NCBI GenBank assembly: GCA_022072445.1
Contig: JAJVHV010000005.1
Span: 124,001-188,000 of the forward strand
Direction: 5' to 3'
Length of the DNA stretch: 64,000 nt
Origin: Phycisphaerae bacterium
GTDB taxonomy: Bacteria > Planctomycetota > Phycisphaerae > UBA1845 > Fen-1342
In this document: positions 8,550 through 17,243 of the stretch, one piece after another
Numbering within the stretch: position 1 is the stretch's first letter
Layout of the letters: every line of letters starts with the position of its first letter
Notes under the pieces: generated by a model
What the model saw: the letters and a program-made list of their open reading frames with translations, nothing else
Told to the model about the DNA's origin: nothing
The model's database searches: none
Made by a program: the position numbers and the translations under genes

Positions 8550-10007
8550 CTAGCCTGCCCGTCGTTCGAAACGGTCGATGGCCGGCAGTTGAACAACGGC
8601 GGTCGTCCCACCGCCCGGTGTGCTCTCAATCCAGACGCCGCCGCCGTGAGCTTCCGCGATCATCCGGCAAATCGGCAGCCCCAGGCCGCACCCGCGCGGG
8701 CCGCGGCCGGATCGGGCCGCATCGGCACGGTAAAAGCGATCAAAGACGTGCGGCACGTCCGCCGGTGGAATACCAGGACCATTATCGATGACCTTCATCT
8801 GGATCATGTCGCCGAGACTCGCCAGTGCGATGGTGATGAGCTTGCCGTTTCCGGAATACTTCACCGCGTTGTCAATCAGGTTGCTCAACAGTTGGCGCAG
8901 GTACGTGTGGTCGCCGCGCACCAGCGCCAGCCCGTTCAGCTCGGTCCGTAACGTGATCTCGCGTTCCTCGGCGAATGGGCCGTAGAGGTCTGAAACGTCG
9001 CGGACGGCGTCAGTAAGGCTCACCGGCTCTTCCGCGAGGCGCAGCTCGCCGGCGTCGCCCCGGGCAAGCAGGAGCAGGTCGTCCGCAATTCGCGTCAGAC
9101 GGTCATAGTGGTCGACGCTCTGCTCGATCGACGCCCGTAACTCCTCCGCCGAACGCGGCCGCGAGAGCGCAACCTCGGCGTTGCCGCGCAGCACCGCCAG
9201 CGGCGACCGCAGCTCGTGCGATGCGTCCGCCGTGAACCGCCGCATGCGCACCACGTGCTCCTCGACGCGGTCCAGCATGCGGTTCAGCGTCGCGGCCAGA
9301 TTGTCGAGTTCGTCGCCCGTCCCGTGCAGCGGCAACCGCTCCTGAAGTTGCTGGGCGCCGATCCGTTCGGCTTTGCGCGTGATCAACTTCACCGGCCGCA
9401 GGCAGTGCTGCGCGACGATCATCCCGCCGGCGACCGCCCCGGCAACCGCGACGAGCAACGCGGCGATCGACACGTACCGAAAGGTGCTCAGCGATGTATA
9501 CATGCCGCCCAACGCGTAGATCGCTTCACCGACGTACACTTTGCCGTCGTCGCCCGCAAATGCGAGCGAGCAGACGCGCATCGGGTGTCCGCCGTCGCCG
9601 ATCCGGATGGTCGCAAAGTGCGATTCGCTCGCGGGTGGCCCTTCGGCTGTCGGAGGCATCGGCGTCCGCCACTGCCGGGCGGTTGCGTCGCTGCTCACGA
9701 GCACGCTTCCCGCGGCGTTCTTCAGCCGGAAGACGAGCGTGCCGCGCGGCCGGGCGCCCAGCTCCAAATCGAAACTGGTCTGAACGGCGTCACGGTCGTA
9801 CGCATGCCGCGCCAGCAGCGCGGCCATTTCATGAGCTTCACCCGCCAGAAAGCCGTCGATCTCGCACTCGAGCGAACGTCTGAACCCGACGTACAGCACG
9901 CCGCAGACCAGCACACACACCGCCGTGGTGACGAACGCCGACCAGAGCGTCAAGCGCGTTCGAATGGTCCCTCGCCATCGCCTACGAAGCATCTTCCCGC
10001 AGGACAT
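8550..10007 (-). CDS. Membrane sensor histidine kinase (HAMP, HisKA, HATPase)
   Basis: 485 residues. One membrane segment lies near residues 20-42, then a periplasmic sensor region of about 140 residues, a second membrane segment near 180-200, and a HAMP linker. The phospho-acceptor H-box is FTADASHELRSPLAVL, the N-box NLIDNAVKYSGNG, the G1 box DNGPGIPP and the G2 box GCGLGLPICR. All key residues are present, so it should be an active kinase. Its start overlaps the 3' end of the response-regulator gene by 26 bp, so the pair is translationally coupled. The architecture resembles metal- or envelope-stress sensors, but the signal cannot be read from sequence. Confidence 0.9.
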   Translation of the reverse strand: MSCGKMLRRRWRGTIRTRLTLWSAFVTTAVCVLVCGVLYVGFRRSLECEIDGFLAGEAHEMAALLARHAYDRDAVQTSFDLELGARPRGTLVFRLKNAAGSVLVSSDATARQWRTPMPPTAEGPPASESHFATIRIGDGGHPMRVCSLAFAGDDGKVYVGEAIYALGGMYTSLSTFRYVSIAALLVAVAGAVAGGMIVAQHCLRPVKLITRKAERIGAQQLQERLPLHGTGDELDNLAATLNRMLDRVEEHVVRMRRFTADASHELRSPLAVLRGNAEVALSRPRSAEELRASIEQSVDHYDRLTRIADDLLLLARGDAGELRLAEEPVSLTDAVRDVSDLYGPFAEEREITLRTELNGLALVRGDHTYLRQLLSNLIDNAVKYSGNGKLITIALASLGDMIQMKVIDNGPGIPPADVPHVFDRFYRADAARSGRGPRGCGLGLPICRMIAEAHGGGVWIESTPGGGTTAVVQLPAIDRFERRAG

Positions 10008-10659
10008 ACCCGATTCCTCGCACCGTGTGGATCAGCGGCGCTGCAAATCCATGGTCCACCTTCTTTCGCAGCCGGTTGACGTGGACCTCGAGCACACTGC
10101 TGAGCGGATCCTGATGCAAGTCCCAGACGTGCTCCAGGATCATTGTACGGGACAGGATCTCTCCCTTGTGCCGCGCGAGAAACTCAAGCAGCGCGAACTC
10201 GGTCGGCGACAGCTCCAGCCGCTGCCCGCCGCGCGTCGCGGTGCGCGCCACGACGTCCACGCACAGGTCCGAGACGACGATCGGATTTGCGACGACGCTC
10301 TGCCCGCGGCGGAGCAGCGCCCGCAGGCGGGCGAGCAGCTCCGCGAAGTTGAACGGCTTCGCCAGGTAGTCGTCGGCCCCGAGGTCAAGCCCGCGAATTC
10401 GGTCGTCGACCGAGTGCCGCGCTGTGAGGCAGATGACGGGTGTGTCAATCTCCCGGCTGCGCAGCTCACGCAGCACGGCGAGTCCGTTCAGACCGGGCAG
10501 CATCAGGTCCAGGATAATCGCATCGTAGGGATGACTCGTCGCCAGCCGCAGCCCTTCGTGCCCGTCCGCCGCAACGTCCAACGCGTAGCCCGACTCGCGC
10601 AGCCCCGTACGCAGAAATTCGGCCATTCCCACATCGTCCTCAACGATGAGGATGCGCAT
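9982..10659 (-). CDS. OmpR/PhoB-type response regulator
   Basis: 225 residues from ATG 10659 (MRILIVEDDVGM), trimmed from a longer frame because this is the canonical receiver start. The receiver domain has the acidic pair EDD, the phosphorylated Asp in AIILDLMLPG, a switch Thr/Ser region (CLTARHS) and the Lys of YLAKPFNF. A winged-helix DNA-binding domain of the OmpR type follows (LSPTEFALLEFLARHKGE, then HVNRLRKKVDHG). It forms an operon with the overlapping histidine kinase. The octaheme cytochrome gene is divergent across a 240-bp gap, so it is a plausible regulatory target (inference). Confidence 0.93.
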   Translation of the reverse strand: MRILIVEDDVGMAEFLRTGLRESGYALDVAADGHEGLRLATSHPYDAIILDLMLPGLNGLAVLRELRSREIDTPVICLTARHSVDDRIRGLDLGADDYLAKPFNFAELLARLRALLRRGQSVVANPIVVSDLCVDVVARTATRGGQRLELSPTEFALLEFLARHKGEILSRTMILEHVWDLHQDPLSSVLEVHVNRLRKKVDHGFAAPLIHTVRGIGYVLREDAS

Positions 10660-10900
10660 CACGGCGGCTCCCGGGCCGGGCCGGCCGACGGGTCGCGCCA
10701 ACGCGACGATCGACGTGGCCCGAATCACAGTGTACGCGTCACGAATCCGCGAACAAGCCTATCTCGCGGCGGCTCGCGGCGCCCGCGCCGCCGCGGACCT
10801 TACCGGTTTGTAAACATCGCGTAATCGGCAGCCGGCGGCCCGCGTCGTACGATGCTGGCTGTCAGCGCGGGCGTTGCGGTAGCGCTAGATCGGAGACAAA

Positions 10901-12886
10901 ATGAGAGCGTCACGTCTGGTGGGATTCGCAGCGGCCGCCGTGAGCCTTGGCGGGCTGGCGGGGTGTCCCGCAGGATTCAACTTCCAGGGTCCGCAAGGCG
11001 AGCCGGGAGCCGCCGGTCCGCCCGGCGCGGGTTACCTCGAGCTGGAGACCAACGGCCTCGTCGGATACGTGCGCGACGCCGGTGGCAGCGCGGTCGCCGG
11101 CGCCACGGTGTATCTCGTGCCCGTCACCGACATTCCCACGGCATCTCTGGCGCTGACTGACGTCGCGGCCGAGCGTGCCAGCACGGTCGACGAGCCGCTT
11201 GAGGATACGATCGCGGCCAACGGGGCCAGCTATGCTCAGGCGACCACCGACGCCGACGGCGCATACCGCTTCACGAGCATCAGCCCCGATTCGTTCTTCA
11301 TCGTCGTCGTCCCGAACGACCCCGACCACCTCCCCGGCGGCAGCCTGTGCCGAACGGCCCTCGACCAAGCCGACATCGTCGGCAAGCAGCGCGACATTGA
11401 GATATCGTCGACGCCCAGCTCCGCTGCCGAGTACGTCGGCCCGTCGGTGTGCATCAATTGCCACGGCTTGGTGCACGAATACCAGACGCTGCACTACCTC
11501 GGCCTGCGCAAGATCGGCGAGACGGGGGCGCTTCAGAACAGCTCGCGCTTCCCGGACTGGAACCTCCCGCTCCAGAAGTTCACTCCCGAAGGAACCACGC
11601 TCTACTACTATTCCTACAACGGCAACGCCGCGTCGCCGGACTGGAAACTGTCCGAGACCGATCCGGGCAGTGGCGTGAGCTTCACGGCCCGGCTGTACAC
11701 CGCCGACGGCAAGTACTACGTCGACCTCACCGACGTCAAAGGCACCAGCGGCACGGTGACCTACGAGGTCGAGATGACCTACGGAGGCGGCCTCTACAAG
11801 CAGCGCTATGTGACGAACATCAACGGCAGCCGCTACATCCTGCCGATCCAGTTCAACTTCCAGGGCCAGTCCGACGAGTCGCAACCCTATGCGCGCTGGG
11901 TGTGGCAGCAGTACAACGCCCAGAACTGGTACGACGAAACGGCCCTCGCGAAAAAGACGCCCGCAAAGACCAAGTCCTTCGACAACAACTGCGCTGGTTG
12001 CCACTTCACGGGCTTCGCGCTGACCGGCGATTCGACCAGCGGATACAGGGCCCATGCGGTACCCGACGTGAACGGCGAAATGGACTTTGACGGCGACGGC
12101 CAGCCGGAGGCCATCAACGTCACTTGCGAGTCGTGCCACGGCCCGGGCTCCGAGCACTGGGAATGGGCTGGCCAGGGCCGCGCCATCGTGTCGCCACGGC
12201 TGCTGACGCCCGAGCGCGAAGTCGCCATCTGCTCGCAGTGCCACACGCGAGCCCTGGGCGTGGGCGGCAACAACACCGAGGCGCCGATGGATGCCAACGG
12301 CCACATGATGCGCGCCGGCACCAGCCGCAAGGACTTCCTGACGAATTTCGTCTCAAAGCTCGACGACGGCCTGTGGGACACGAACAAGGGCGACGGAAAG
12401 CACGCCAAGAAACACCATCAGCAGGCGTCGGATTTCCTCAAGACCAAGAAGTACCGAAACGGAACCGAGCTCATGACCTGTGCGTCCTGCCACGACCCGC
12501 ACGGCCGCGACGGACGCGATCATCAGTTGCTCGCGGCGCTCGACCGGGCGCAGTCCGGCGAAGGTCTCTGCCTGTCGTGCCACACCGCCACCTTCCCCTC
12601 CGGCGCCACGCTCGCGGCGCGCGAGCAGGCTCATTACGCGTCGAAGGGGATCGCCGACATCGCGATGGGCAACATCGGCTGCTCAGATTGCCACATGCCC
12701 AAGACCGCCAAGTCGGGTGCCGGGCTGCGGCAGAAGACCATCGACGGCGTCACGTACTACTCCGGCGACATCTCGTCGCACTTGTTTGACGTGCCTCTGC
12801 GCTCGTCCATCGCGACCAAAGCCGCGGACATGATGGCGATTCCGTACACCGACGACTGCGGCCTGTGCCACTTTGAGGCACCCTAA
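10901..12886 (+). CDS. Octaheme c-type cytochrome lipoprotein with collagen-like and carboxypeptidase-regulatory-like segments
   Basis: 661 residues. The N-terminus is a lipoprotein signal (GGLAGC lipobox), followed by a short collagen-like stretch (GPQGEPGAAGPPGAG). Next comes a beta-sandwich of the carboxypeptidase-regulatory type (GYVRDAGGSAVAGATVYLV). The rest carries eight CxxCH heme sites: CINCH, CAGCH, CESCH, CSQCH, CASCH, CLSCH, CSDCH and CGLCH. Overall it resembles cytochrome c554 / multiheme DUF-type cytochromes that move electrons in the periplasm or at the outer membrane. No catalytic CxxCK heme site is visible, so electron transfer is more likely than nitrite reduction. It is divergent from the two-component pair. 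Confidence 0.85.
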   Translation: MRASRLVGFAAAAVSLGGLAGCPAGFNFQGPQGEPGAAGPPGAGYLELETNGLVGYVRDAGGSAVAGATVYLVPVTDIPTASLALTDVAAERASTVDEPLEDTIAANGASYAQATTDADGAYRFTSISPDSFFIVVVPNDPDHLPGGSLCRTALDQADIVGKQRDIEISSTPSSAAEYVGPSVCINCHGLVHEYQTLHYLGLRKIGETGALQNSSRFPDWNLPLQKFTPEGTTLYYYSYNGNAASPDWKLSETDPGSGVSFTARLYTADGKYYVDLTDVKGTSGTVTYEVEMTYGGGLYKQRYVTNINGSRYILPIQFNFQGQSDESQPYARWVWQQYNAQNWYDETALAKKTPAKTKSFDNNCAGCHFTGFALTGDSTSGYRAHAVPDVNGEMDFDGDGQPEAINVTCESCHGPGSEHWEWAGQGRAIVSPRLLTPEREVAICSQCHTRALGVGGNNTEAPMDANGHMMRAGTSRKDFLTNFVSKLDDGLWDTNKGDGKHAKKHHQQASDFLKTKKYRNGTELMTCASCHDPHGRDGRDHQLLAALDRAQSGEGLCLSCHTATFPSGATLAAREQAHYASKGIADIAMGNIGCSDCHMPKTAKSGAGLRQKTIDGVTYYSGDISSHLFDVPLRSSIATKAADMMAIPYTDDCGLCHFEAP

Positions 12887-13281
12887 CAGTTCAGCCGGGT
12901 CACGCGACACTGCACAGACGGCTGAGACCGAGCCGGCGGCCCGCGTACGCTGACACGCGGGCCGCACGTTCGCGTGGCCCGGTTGTTGCCTTGAGTCCCA
13001 GCAGTGCTGGCAACGGCGCGGATCGGTCGCGCGGTGTTGCCGGCGCGTTCGCCCGTACGGCGCGCGATCGTTGCCAGTGGCTTCAGTCACCGCTATGCGA
13101 TGACCACTCCTTCTTGTTTCCCGCCTGCACCGCCGACGGACGTTGCCGGCGACTTCACGGCATCGTGGGGGTCCCCCCCGGGGAATCCGGCCTGAAACGG
13201 AGTCGGTCAGGGCTCGCCCCGTCGCACCAAGCCAGCCCAAGCCATAGAATGACTCAGAATTCGCTCAAACGGAGCCCGACC
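12887..13281. other. Intergenic region, no gene recognised apart from the hairpin
   Basis: 395 bp between the cytochrome and the bPH2 protein. Apart from the hairpin at 12937-12964 nothing coding is supported. A frame reading into the next gene from 12991 lacks a ribosome site and is cysteine/arginine-rich. Confidence 0.5.
12937..12964 (+). terminator. Terminator-like hairpin after the cytochrome gene
   Basis: A perfect 10-bp stem (CGGCCCGCGT / ACGCGGGCCG) with an 8-base loop sits 50 bp after the cytochrome stop. No strong T-run follows. Confidence 0.5.
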
Positions 13282-13866
13282 ATGGCAGACATCCCCGTCG
13301 CACCCAAGCCCCCGCGCCCGCCGCCGGACCCGCTCGACGCCACCGCCCGGCAGAACGCCGCCGACACGAATTCGCAGCTTGATCCGGCGACGGAAAAGGA
13401 CCTCTGGCAGGGCCGCGCAAGCTGGAAATCCCTCTATCCGCTGCTGGCGTTGTGGCTGGTCCTCGTGCTGGCGGCCATCATCCTGCTCGGCCTCTACAGC
13501 AGCGGCCGAGCAGCGCTCTACGCGCTTTACGTCGGGCTGATCCTGCTGGCGCCGCTGCTCGTCGTTGGCGTGCTGCGCGTCTGGGGACTCTCGTACAAGC
13601 TCACCACGCAGCGGCTCTTCATTCGCCGCGGCATTCTGACCCAGACCGTTGACCAGACCGAGCTGATGCGCGTCGACGACGTCAAGATCCGCCAGACGCT
13701 GCTGGAGCGCGTCCTGCGCATCGGCCTGGTCGAGGTCTCGTCCAGCGACCGCACCGACGCCAAGCTCAGCATCCGTCACATCGACGATCCCGAAACCGTC
13801 GCCGAGCACGTCCGCCGGCACACCCGGACCGTGCAGCGCCGGACCGTTTTCATGGAACAGTTATGA
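13282..13866 (+). CDS. Membrane protein with bacterial PH domain (bPH_2, YdbS-like)
   Basis: 194 residues from ATG 13282, supported by GGAG seven bases upstream; ATG 13249 is an alternative. A proline-rich, probably cytoplasmic N-terminus is followed by two adjacent membrane helices (residues about 52-72 and 78-100). Then comes a bPH_2 domain beginning YKLTTQRLFIRRGILTQTVD, with the characteristic ELMRVDDVKIRQTLLERVLRI-like core (only part quoted). Such proteins are membrane-associated and poorly characterised. The ferritin gene follows 58 bp later on the same strand. Confidence 0.8.
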   Translation: MADIPVAPKPPRPPPDPLDATARQNAADTNSQLDPATEKDLWQGRASWKSLYPLLALWLVLVLAAIILLGLYSSGRAALYALYVGLILLAPLLVVGVLRVWGLSYKLTTQRLFIRRGILTQTVDQTELMRVDDVKIRQTLLERVLRIGLVEVSSSDRTDAKLSIRHIDDPETVAEHVRRHTRTVQRRTVFMEQL

Positions 13867-13924
13867 CCCGTAGCGGCGTCGCCGGCGGCGCCGGCGTGTG
13901 CTTGACCCAAGGAGTACGCCCGTG

Positions 13925-14413
13925 ATGATCTCGGACGCGATGAACGCCCTGCTCAACGAGCAGGTCACGCACGAATTCGGCGCTTCGCAGGCCTATCTGG
14001 CGATGGCCTGCAAATTCGACCAGATGGCCCTCAAGAATCTGGCGAGTTATTTTCGGAAGCAGACCGAAGAGGAACGTGGCCACGCGCTGAAGCTCCTCGA
14101 CTACGTCCTGGAAGTCGGCGGCCGCGTGACCCTCAAGGCCATTCCCGCCCCGCAGCACGAATTTCCAACCGTCAAGGCCGCCATCGAGGCCGCCCTGGCA
14201 CACGAAAACCGCGTGACGCAGCAGATTCACGAGCTGGTCGTGCTCGCGGAAAAGGAGAAGGACTTCGCCACGCGGAGCTTCCTCCAGTGGTTCGTCGACG
14301 AGCAGGTCGAAGAAGTATCCAGCATGAGCCACCTCGTGCAGCTCGCCGAACTGGCAGGTCCGAATCTGCTTCAGCTCGAAGCGGTCGTCGTGCGGGCGAC
14401 CGAAAACGACTGA
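13925..14413 (+). CDS. ftnA: Bacterial non-heme ferritin
   Basis: 163 residues. AAGGAG at 13909-13914 serves either GTG 13922 or ATG 13925. It is a four-helix ferritin with ferroxidase residues visible: Glu in NEQVTHEFGASQAYL, the E-E-x-x-H cluster in TEEERGHALKLLDYV, Glu in AHENRVTQQIHEL and the Gln/Glu pair in FVDEQVEE. It oxidises ferrous iron and stores it as a ferric mineral in the cytosol. The length is normal for FtnA and there is no heme-binding Met as in bacterioferritin at the usual place. It may share a transcript with the upstream bPH2 gene. Confidence 0.93.
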   Translation: MISDAMNALLNEQVTHEFGASQAYLAMACKFDQMALKNLASYFRKQTEEERGHALKLLDYVLEVGGRVTLKAIPAPQHEFPTVKAAIEAALAHENRVTQQIHELVVLAEKEKDFATRSFLQWFVDEQVEEVSSMSHLVQLAELAGPNLLQLEAVVVRATEND

Positions 14414-14659
14414 TCCGCCGCCGCCGGCCGGGCTGCCGGACATTCGCGTTCCTGCCGGCCGAGCTGGCCCGCGCCGGCGGATCCGGCCGGGCCGCGGACC
14501 CGTCTGGTCGCAAACCCCGACAATCGGAAATTCTCCCGACATTGCGGGTTTTTCTTCTCCGCGAAAGACATTGAATCTTTAGAATGAGCCGGTTATGACA
14601 TCCGATCACAAGGATGGCCATCAGGCGGCTCATCGCCGCCGCACGAGCGAAGGACTGCC

Positions 14660-15130
14660 GTGAACCCGAATAACCGCAACACCCGCATCGTCGTTGCGCT
14701 GGTGGCGGCGATGACCGCCGGCGCTGCCCTCTTGTTATGGCTCGAACGCCCCGTCGCCCGGCTCCCCGCCGCCAGCCTCATCGCCGCTGCCGGAGAGCCT
14801 TTCGACCACATGGTTATCAGCCTGGCCCCGGCCGAACACATCGAGCAACTTGCCGAAGCCGATTGCGCGATCTTGCCCGACGGGCGCTTCACCTGGAACC
14901 CGCGCGGCGGACAATTGCGCTTGGCGCTGGCCGCGGCGCCCGACGGCCGCCTCGACCAGGCGCAGGTGCTCTCGCTGCTCGGAATTCTGGGACAACTGAC
15001 GACCTCGCGCGGCCTGCCGGTTGAAAGCATCTCGCTTGCGCCCGAATCGGACCCGCGACTCAAGCCCGATCTGCCGCCCGCCGCATTCGACCTGCGCGCC
15101 CTCTTGGAGAAGAAGGGCGTCATCAAGTAA
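14660..15130 (+). CDS. Hypothetical membrane-anchored protein
   Basis: 156 residues from GTG 14660 with GAAGGA upstream. There is one N-terminal membrane anchor (IVVALVAAMTAGAALLLWL, residues 10-28), then an about 125-residue extracytoplasmic part with no family I recognise. It contains FDHMVISLAPAEHIEQL and a LDQAQVLSLLGILGQL helix. Coding bias and start signals support a real gene. It sits between ferritin and the Ser/Thr kinase on the same strand. Function unknown. Confidence 0.6.
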   Translation: MNPNNRNTRIVVALVAAMTAGAALLLWLERPVARLPAASLIAAAGEPFDHMVISLAPAEHIEQLAEADCAILPDGRFTWNPRGGQLRLALAAAPDGRLDQAQVLSLLGILGQLTTSRGLPVESISLAPESDPRLKPDLPPAAFDLRALLEKKGVIK

Positions 15131-15259
15131 AGTGCAGCTTTCGGCGCCGCGCTGCGCGTGAAGCCGACGGCGGCGGTCGCTTTCCACGGTGCGTCGCGTC
15201 GGGTGGCGCCTCGGTTGGTGTTCTCGGACGCATTCGCGCCTCCTCGATCGGTCGGACGG

Positions 15260-16165
15260 ATGTCGGTACGCAGCTATCCGGAACTTCCCGGATACAAGAT
15301 TCTCAAACCTCTCGGCACCGGCGCTCACGCCACCATCTGCCTGGCCACCGAGCCGAAGGCCGGCGAAAAGGTGGCCGTGAAGCGCATCGTCCGCAGAAAC
15401 GCCGACGACGACCGTTTCCTCACCCAGGCTGAGTCCGAATTCGAGATCGCCCGGCGTTTCGAACACCCGATTCTGCGCCGCTGCCGCGAAATGATTCGCG
15501 TCCGAAAATGGCTCCAGACGCGCGTGCTCTTCCTGATCATGGATTACGCCGAGGGCGACACGCTCGAGCATCACCCCCCGACGCGCCTGGCGCGGACGCT
15601 GCACATCTTCTCGCGGGTGGCGGAGGGGCTGCACGCGCTGCACAAGCTCGGTTTCGTGCACGCCGACATCAAGCCCAATAACATCATCGTGGGAAAGGGC
15701 GGGGAGGTGCGGATCATCGATTTCGGACAGAGCTGCCCGATCGGCCATCGCAAGGAACGCGTCCAGGGCACGCCGGACTACATCGCGCCCGAGCAGGTTC
15801 TGCGCCATCCGCTCGACCAGCGGACGGACGTGTTCAATCTGGGCGCGACGCTTTACTGGACGCTGACGCGGCGGCCGCTGGTGACGCTGATGCCCAGTCA
15901 GAAGGATCAGCAGAAGCTGGTGGACCTGAAAGCGTCGCGCGAGAACTTGCCCCCGCACGAGATCAACCCGAAGATTCCCGTGGCGGTCTCACGGATGGTA
16001 ATGCGGTGCTGCGAAAGCGAGCCGGCAGCCAGACCGCGCGACATGCGCGAGGTTTTGACAAGCCTCGACGTGCTCATGCACGTGGTGGAGAAGCACGCGG
16101 CGGAATCAGGCGCCGAGGAACGGGCGGCGCATCGGGAAGGGCGTACGCGGCGTGCGGAAGGCTGA
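15260..16165 (+). CDS. Serine/threonine protein kinase (Hanks type, soluble)
   Basis: 301 residues from ATG 15260; GTG 15158 would add 34 residues with no conserved content. All kinase motifs are present: glycine loop LGTGAHATICLA, Lys in VAVKRIV, catalytic loop VHADIKPNN, Mg loop IDFGQS and GTPDYIAPE. The residue before the catalytic Asp is Ala (HAD instead of HRD), making it a non-RD kinase. There is no membrane segment and no PASTA domain, unlike many bacterial STPKs. A metallophosphatase gene begins 39 bp downstream on the same strand, which suggests a paired phospho-switch (inference). Confidence 0.9.
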   Translation: MSVRSYPELPGYKILKPLGTGAHATICLATEPKAGEKVAVKRIVRRNADDDRFLTQAESEFEIARRFEHPILRRCREMIRVRKWLQTRVLFLIMDYAEGDTLEHHPPTRLARTLHIFSRVAEGLHALHKLGFVHADIKPNNIIVGKGGEVRIIDFGQSCPIGHRKERVQGTPDYIAPEQVLRHPLDQRTDVFNLGATLYWTLTRRPLVTLMPSQKDQQKLVDLKASRENLPPHEINPKIPVAVSRMVMRCCESEPAARPRDMREVLTSLDVLMHVVEKHAAESGAEERAAHREGRTRRAEG

Positions 16166-16204
16166 CGCCCGCGCGATTGGATCAACGAGCGAGGAAGACT
16201 GCGA

Positions 16205-17068
16205 TTGCCTGACCTGTTAACCGACGCCCGCGCCGCCGCCGAGGTGCTTCACGAGGCAGCGAAGCTTATCCGGGAAGATCCGCTGCGGCGCGGCTCGCTG
16301 CTGGGGTTCGGCGCGGCCGGGCAGCTCGTCGTCACGGGGGACATGCACGGCAACATCCGCAACTTCGAGAAGCTGCAGAAGTTCTGCGACCTGAAGCGCA
16401 GCCCGGGCCGCTCGGTGATCCTGCACGAGCTGATTCACGCCGACCCGGTCTCCTACACCGATTCCGACCTCTCGATCGACCTGCTGGTGCGGGCGGCGGC
16501 GTGGAAGTGCGAATACCCCGATAACGTCTTCTTCCTGCAATCGAATCACGAGCTGTCGCAGTACTGCCGGCACGAGATCATGAAGGGTGGGCGATCCGTG
16601 CTGTATCACTTCGAGGCCGGTATTCGCGAGCGTTACGGCGACGGCGCGGCGACCGTGCTGGCGGGGGTCAACGATTACATCGTCTCGCTCCCGCTGGCGG
16701 CTCGGACCGATTCGGGCATCATGGTCTGCCACAGCCTGCCGAGCGCCGCGCTGATGCACCACTTCGATGCCGGCGTTTTCGACCGCACACCGACCGAGGA
16801 CGACCTCAGCCCCGGTGGCTCGGCCCACGCGCTGGTCTGGGGTCGGTTTCAGCCGGCCGACGCGATCGAGCAATTCGCCGAACGTCTGGGCGTCGAAGTC
16901 TTCATCGTCGGGCACACGCCTCAAGAAACCGGTTACGCGTTGGTCGGGCGCATGATCATCCTGGCGAGCGATCACGCCCATGGCGTGTTCCTTCCGATCG
17001 ATCTGTCGAAGCGGTATTCGGCTTCCGAGTTGGAAGGGCGGATCAGGAAGTTCGCGGGCGTCGCGTAG
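16205..17068 (+). CDS. Calcineurin-like metallophosphoesterase
   Basis: 287 residues from TTG 16205; GAGGA at 16191-16195 supports this start. Metal-binding motifs are VTGDMHGNIRNFEKL (GDxHGN), LQSNHELSQ (variant of GNHE), the His of MVCHSLPS and GHTPQETG. The usual middle motif GDxVDRG is replaced by a divergent stretch around ILHELIHADPVSYTD. It is therefore related to PPP-family phosphatases but distinct. It lies directly after the Ser/Thr kinase, and dephosphorylation of the kinase or its targets is the obvious hypothesis. Cytosolic, no signal peptide. Confidence 0.8.
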   Translation: MPDLLTDARAAAEVLHEAAKLIREDPLRRGSLLGFGAAGQLVVTGDMHGNIRNFEKLQKFCDLKRSPGRSVILHELIHADPVSYTDSDLSIDLLVRAAAWKCEYPDNVFFLQSNHELSQYCRHEIMKGGRSVLYHFEAGIRERYGDGAATVLAGVNDYIVSLPLAARTDSGIMVCHSLPSAALMHHFDAGVFDRTPTEDDLSPGGSAHALVWGRFQPADAIEQFAERLGVEVFIVGHTPQETGYALVGRMIILASDHAHGVFLPIDLSKRYSASELEGRIRKFAGVA

Positions 17069-17129
17069 AGCATCGTCCGATAACGATCAACGCAACCGAT
17101 CCCGTTCACCGTTCACGTCATTCCACTGA

Positions 17130-17166
17130 CACCTTTCGTGCTTGCACACGCTGAATTAGGATGAGG
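17130..17166 (+). promoter_or_regulatory. Conserved upstream element of the dimethylformamidase-like paralogs (copy 1)
   Basis: This 37-bp segment aligns without gaps to 18966-19002 ahead of the second paralog. Both keep ACACCTT-x-CG and ACGCTGAA-x-TAGGATGAG. TAGGAT could serve as a -10 hexamer. The same spacing in two otherwise diverged leaders suggests a promoter or operator. Confidence 0.45.
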
Positions 17167-17243
17167 GAGCACCAATTCAGCGATGGTTGGGTCGCCGCGT
17201 TCGCGCGGGTGGATTTCCGGGCAATTGTGCAGGAGCAAGTCGG

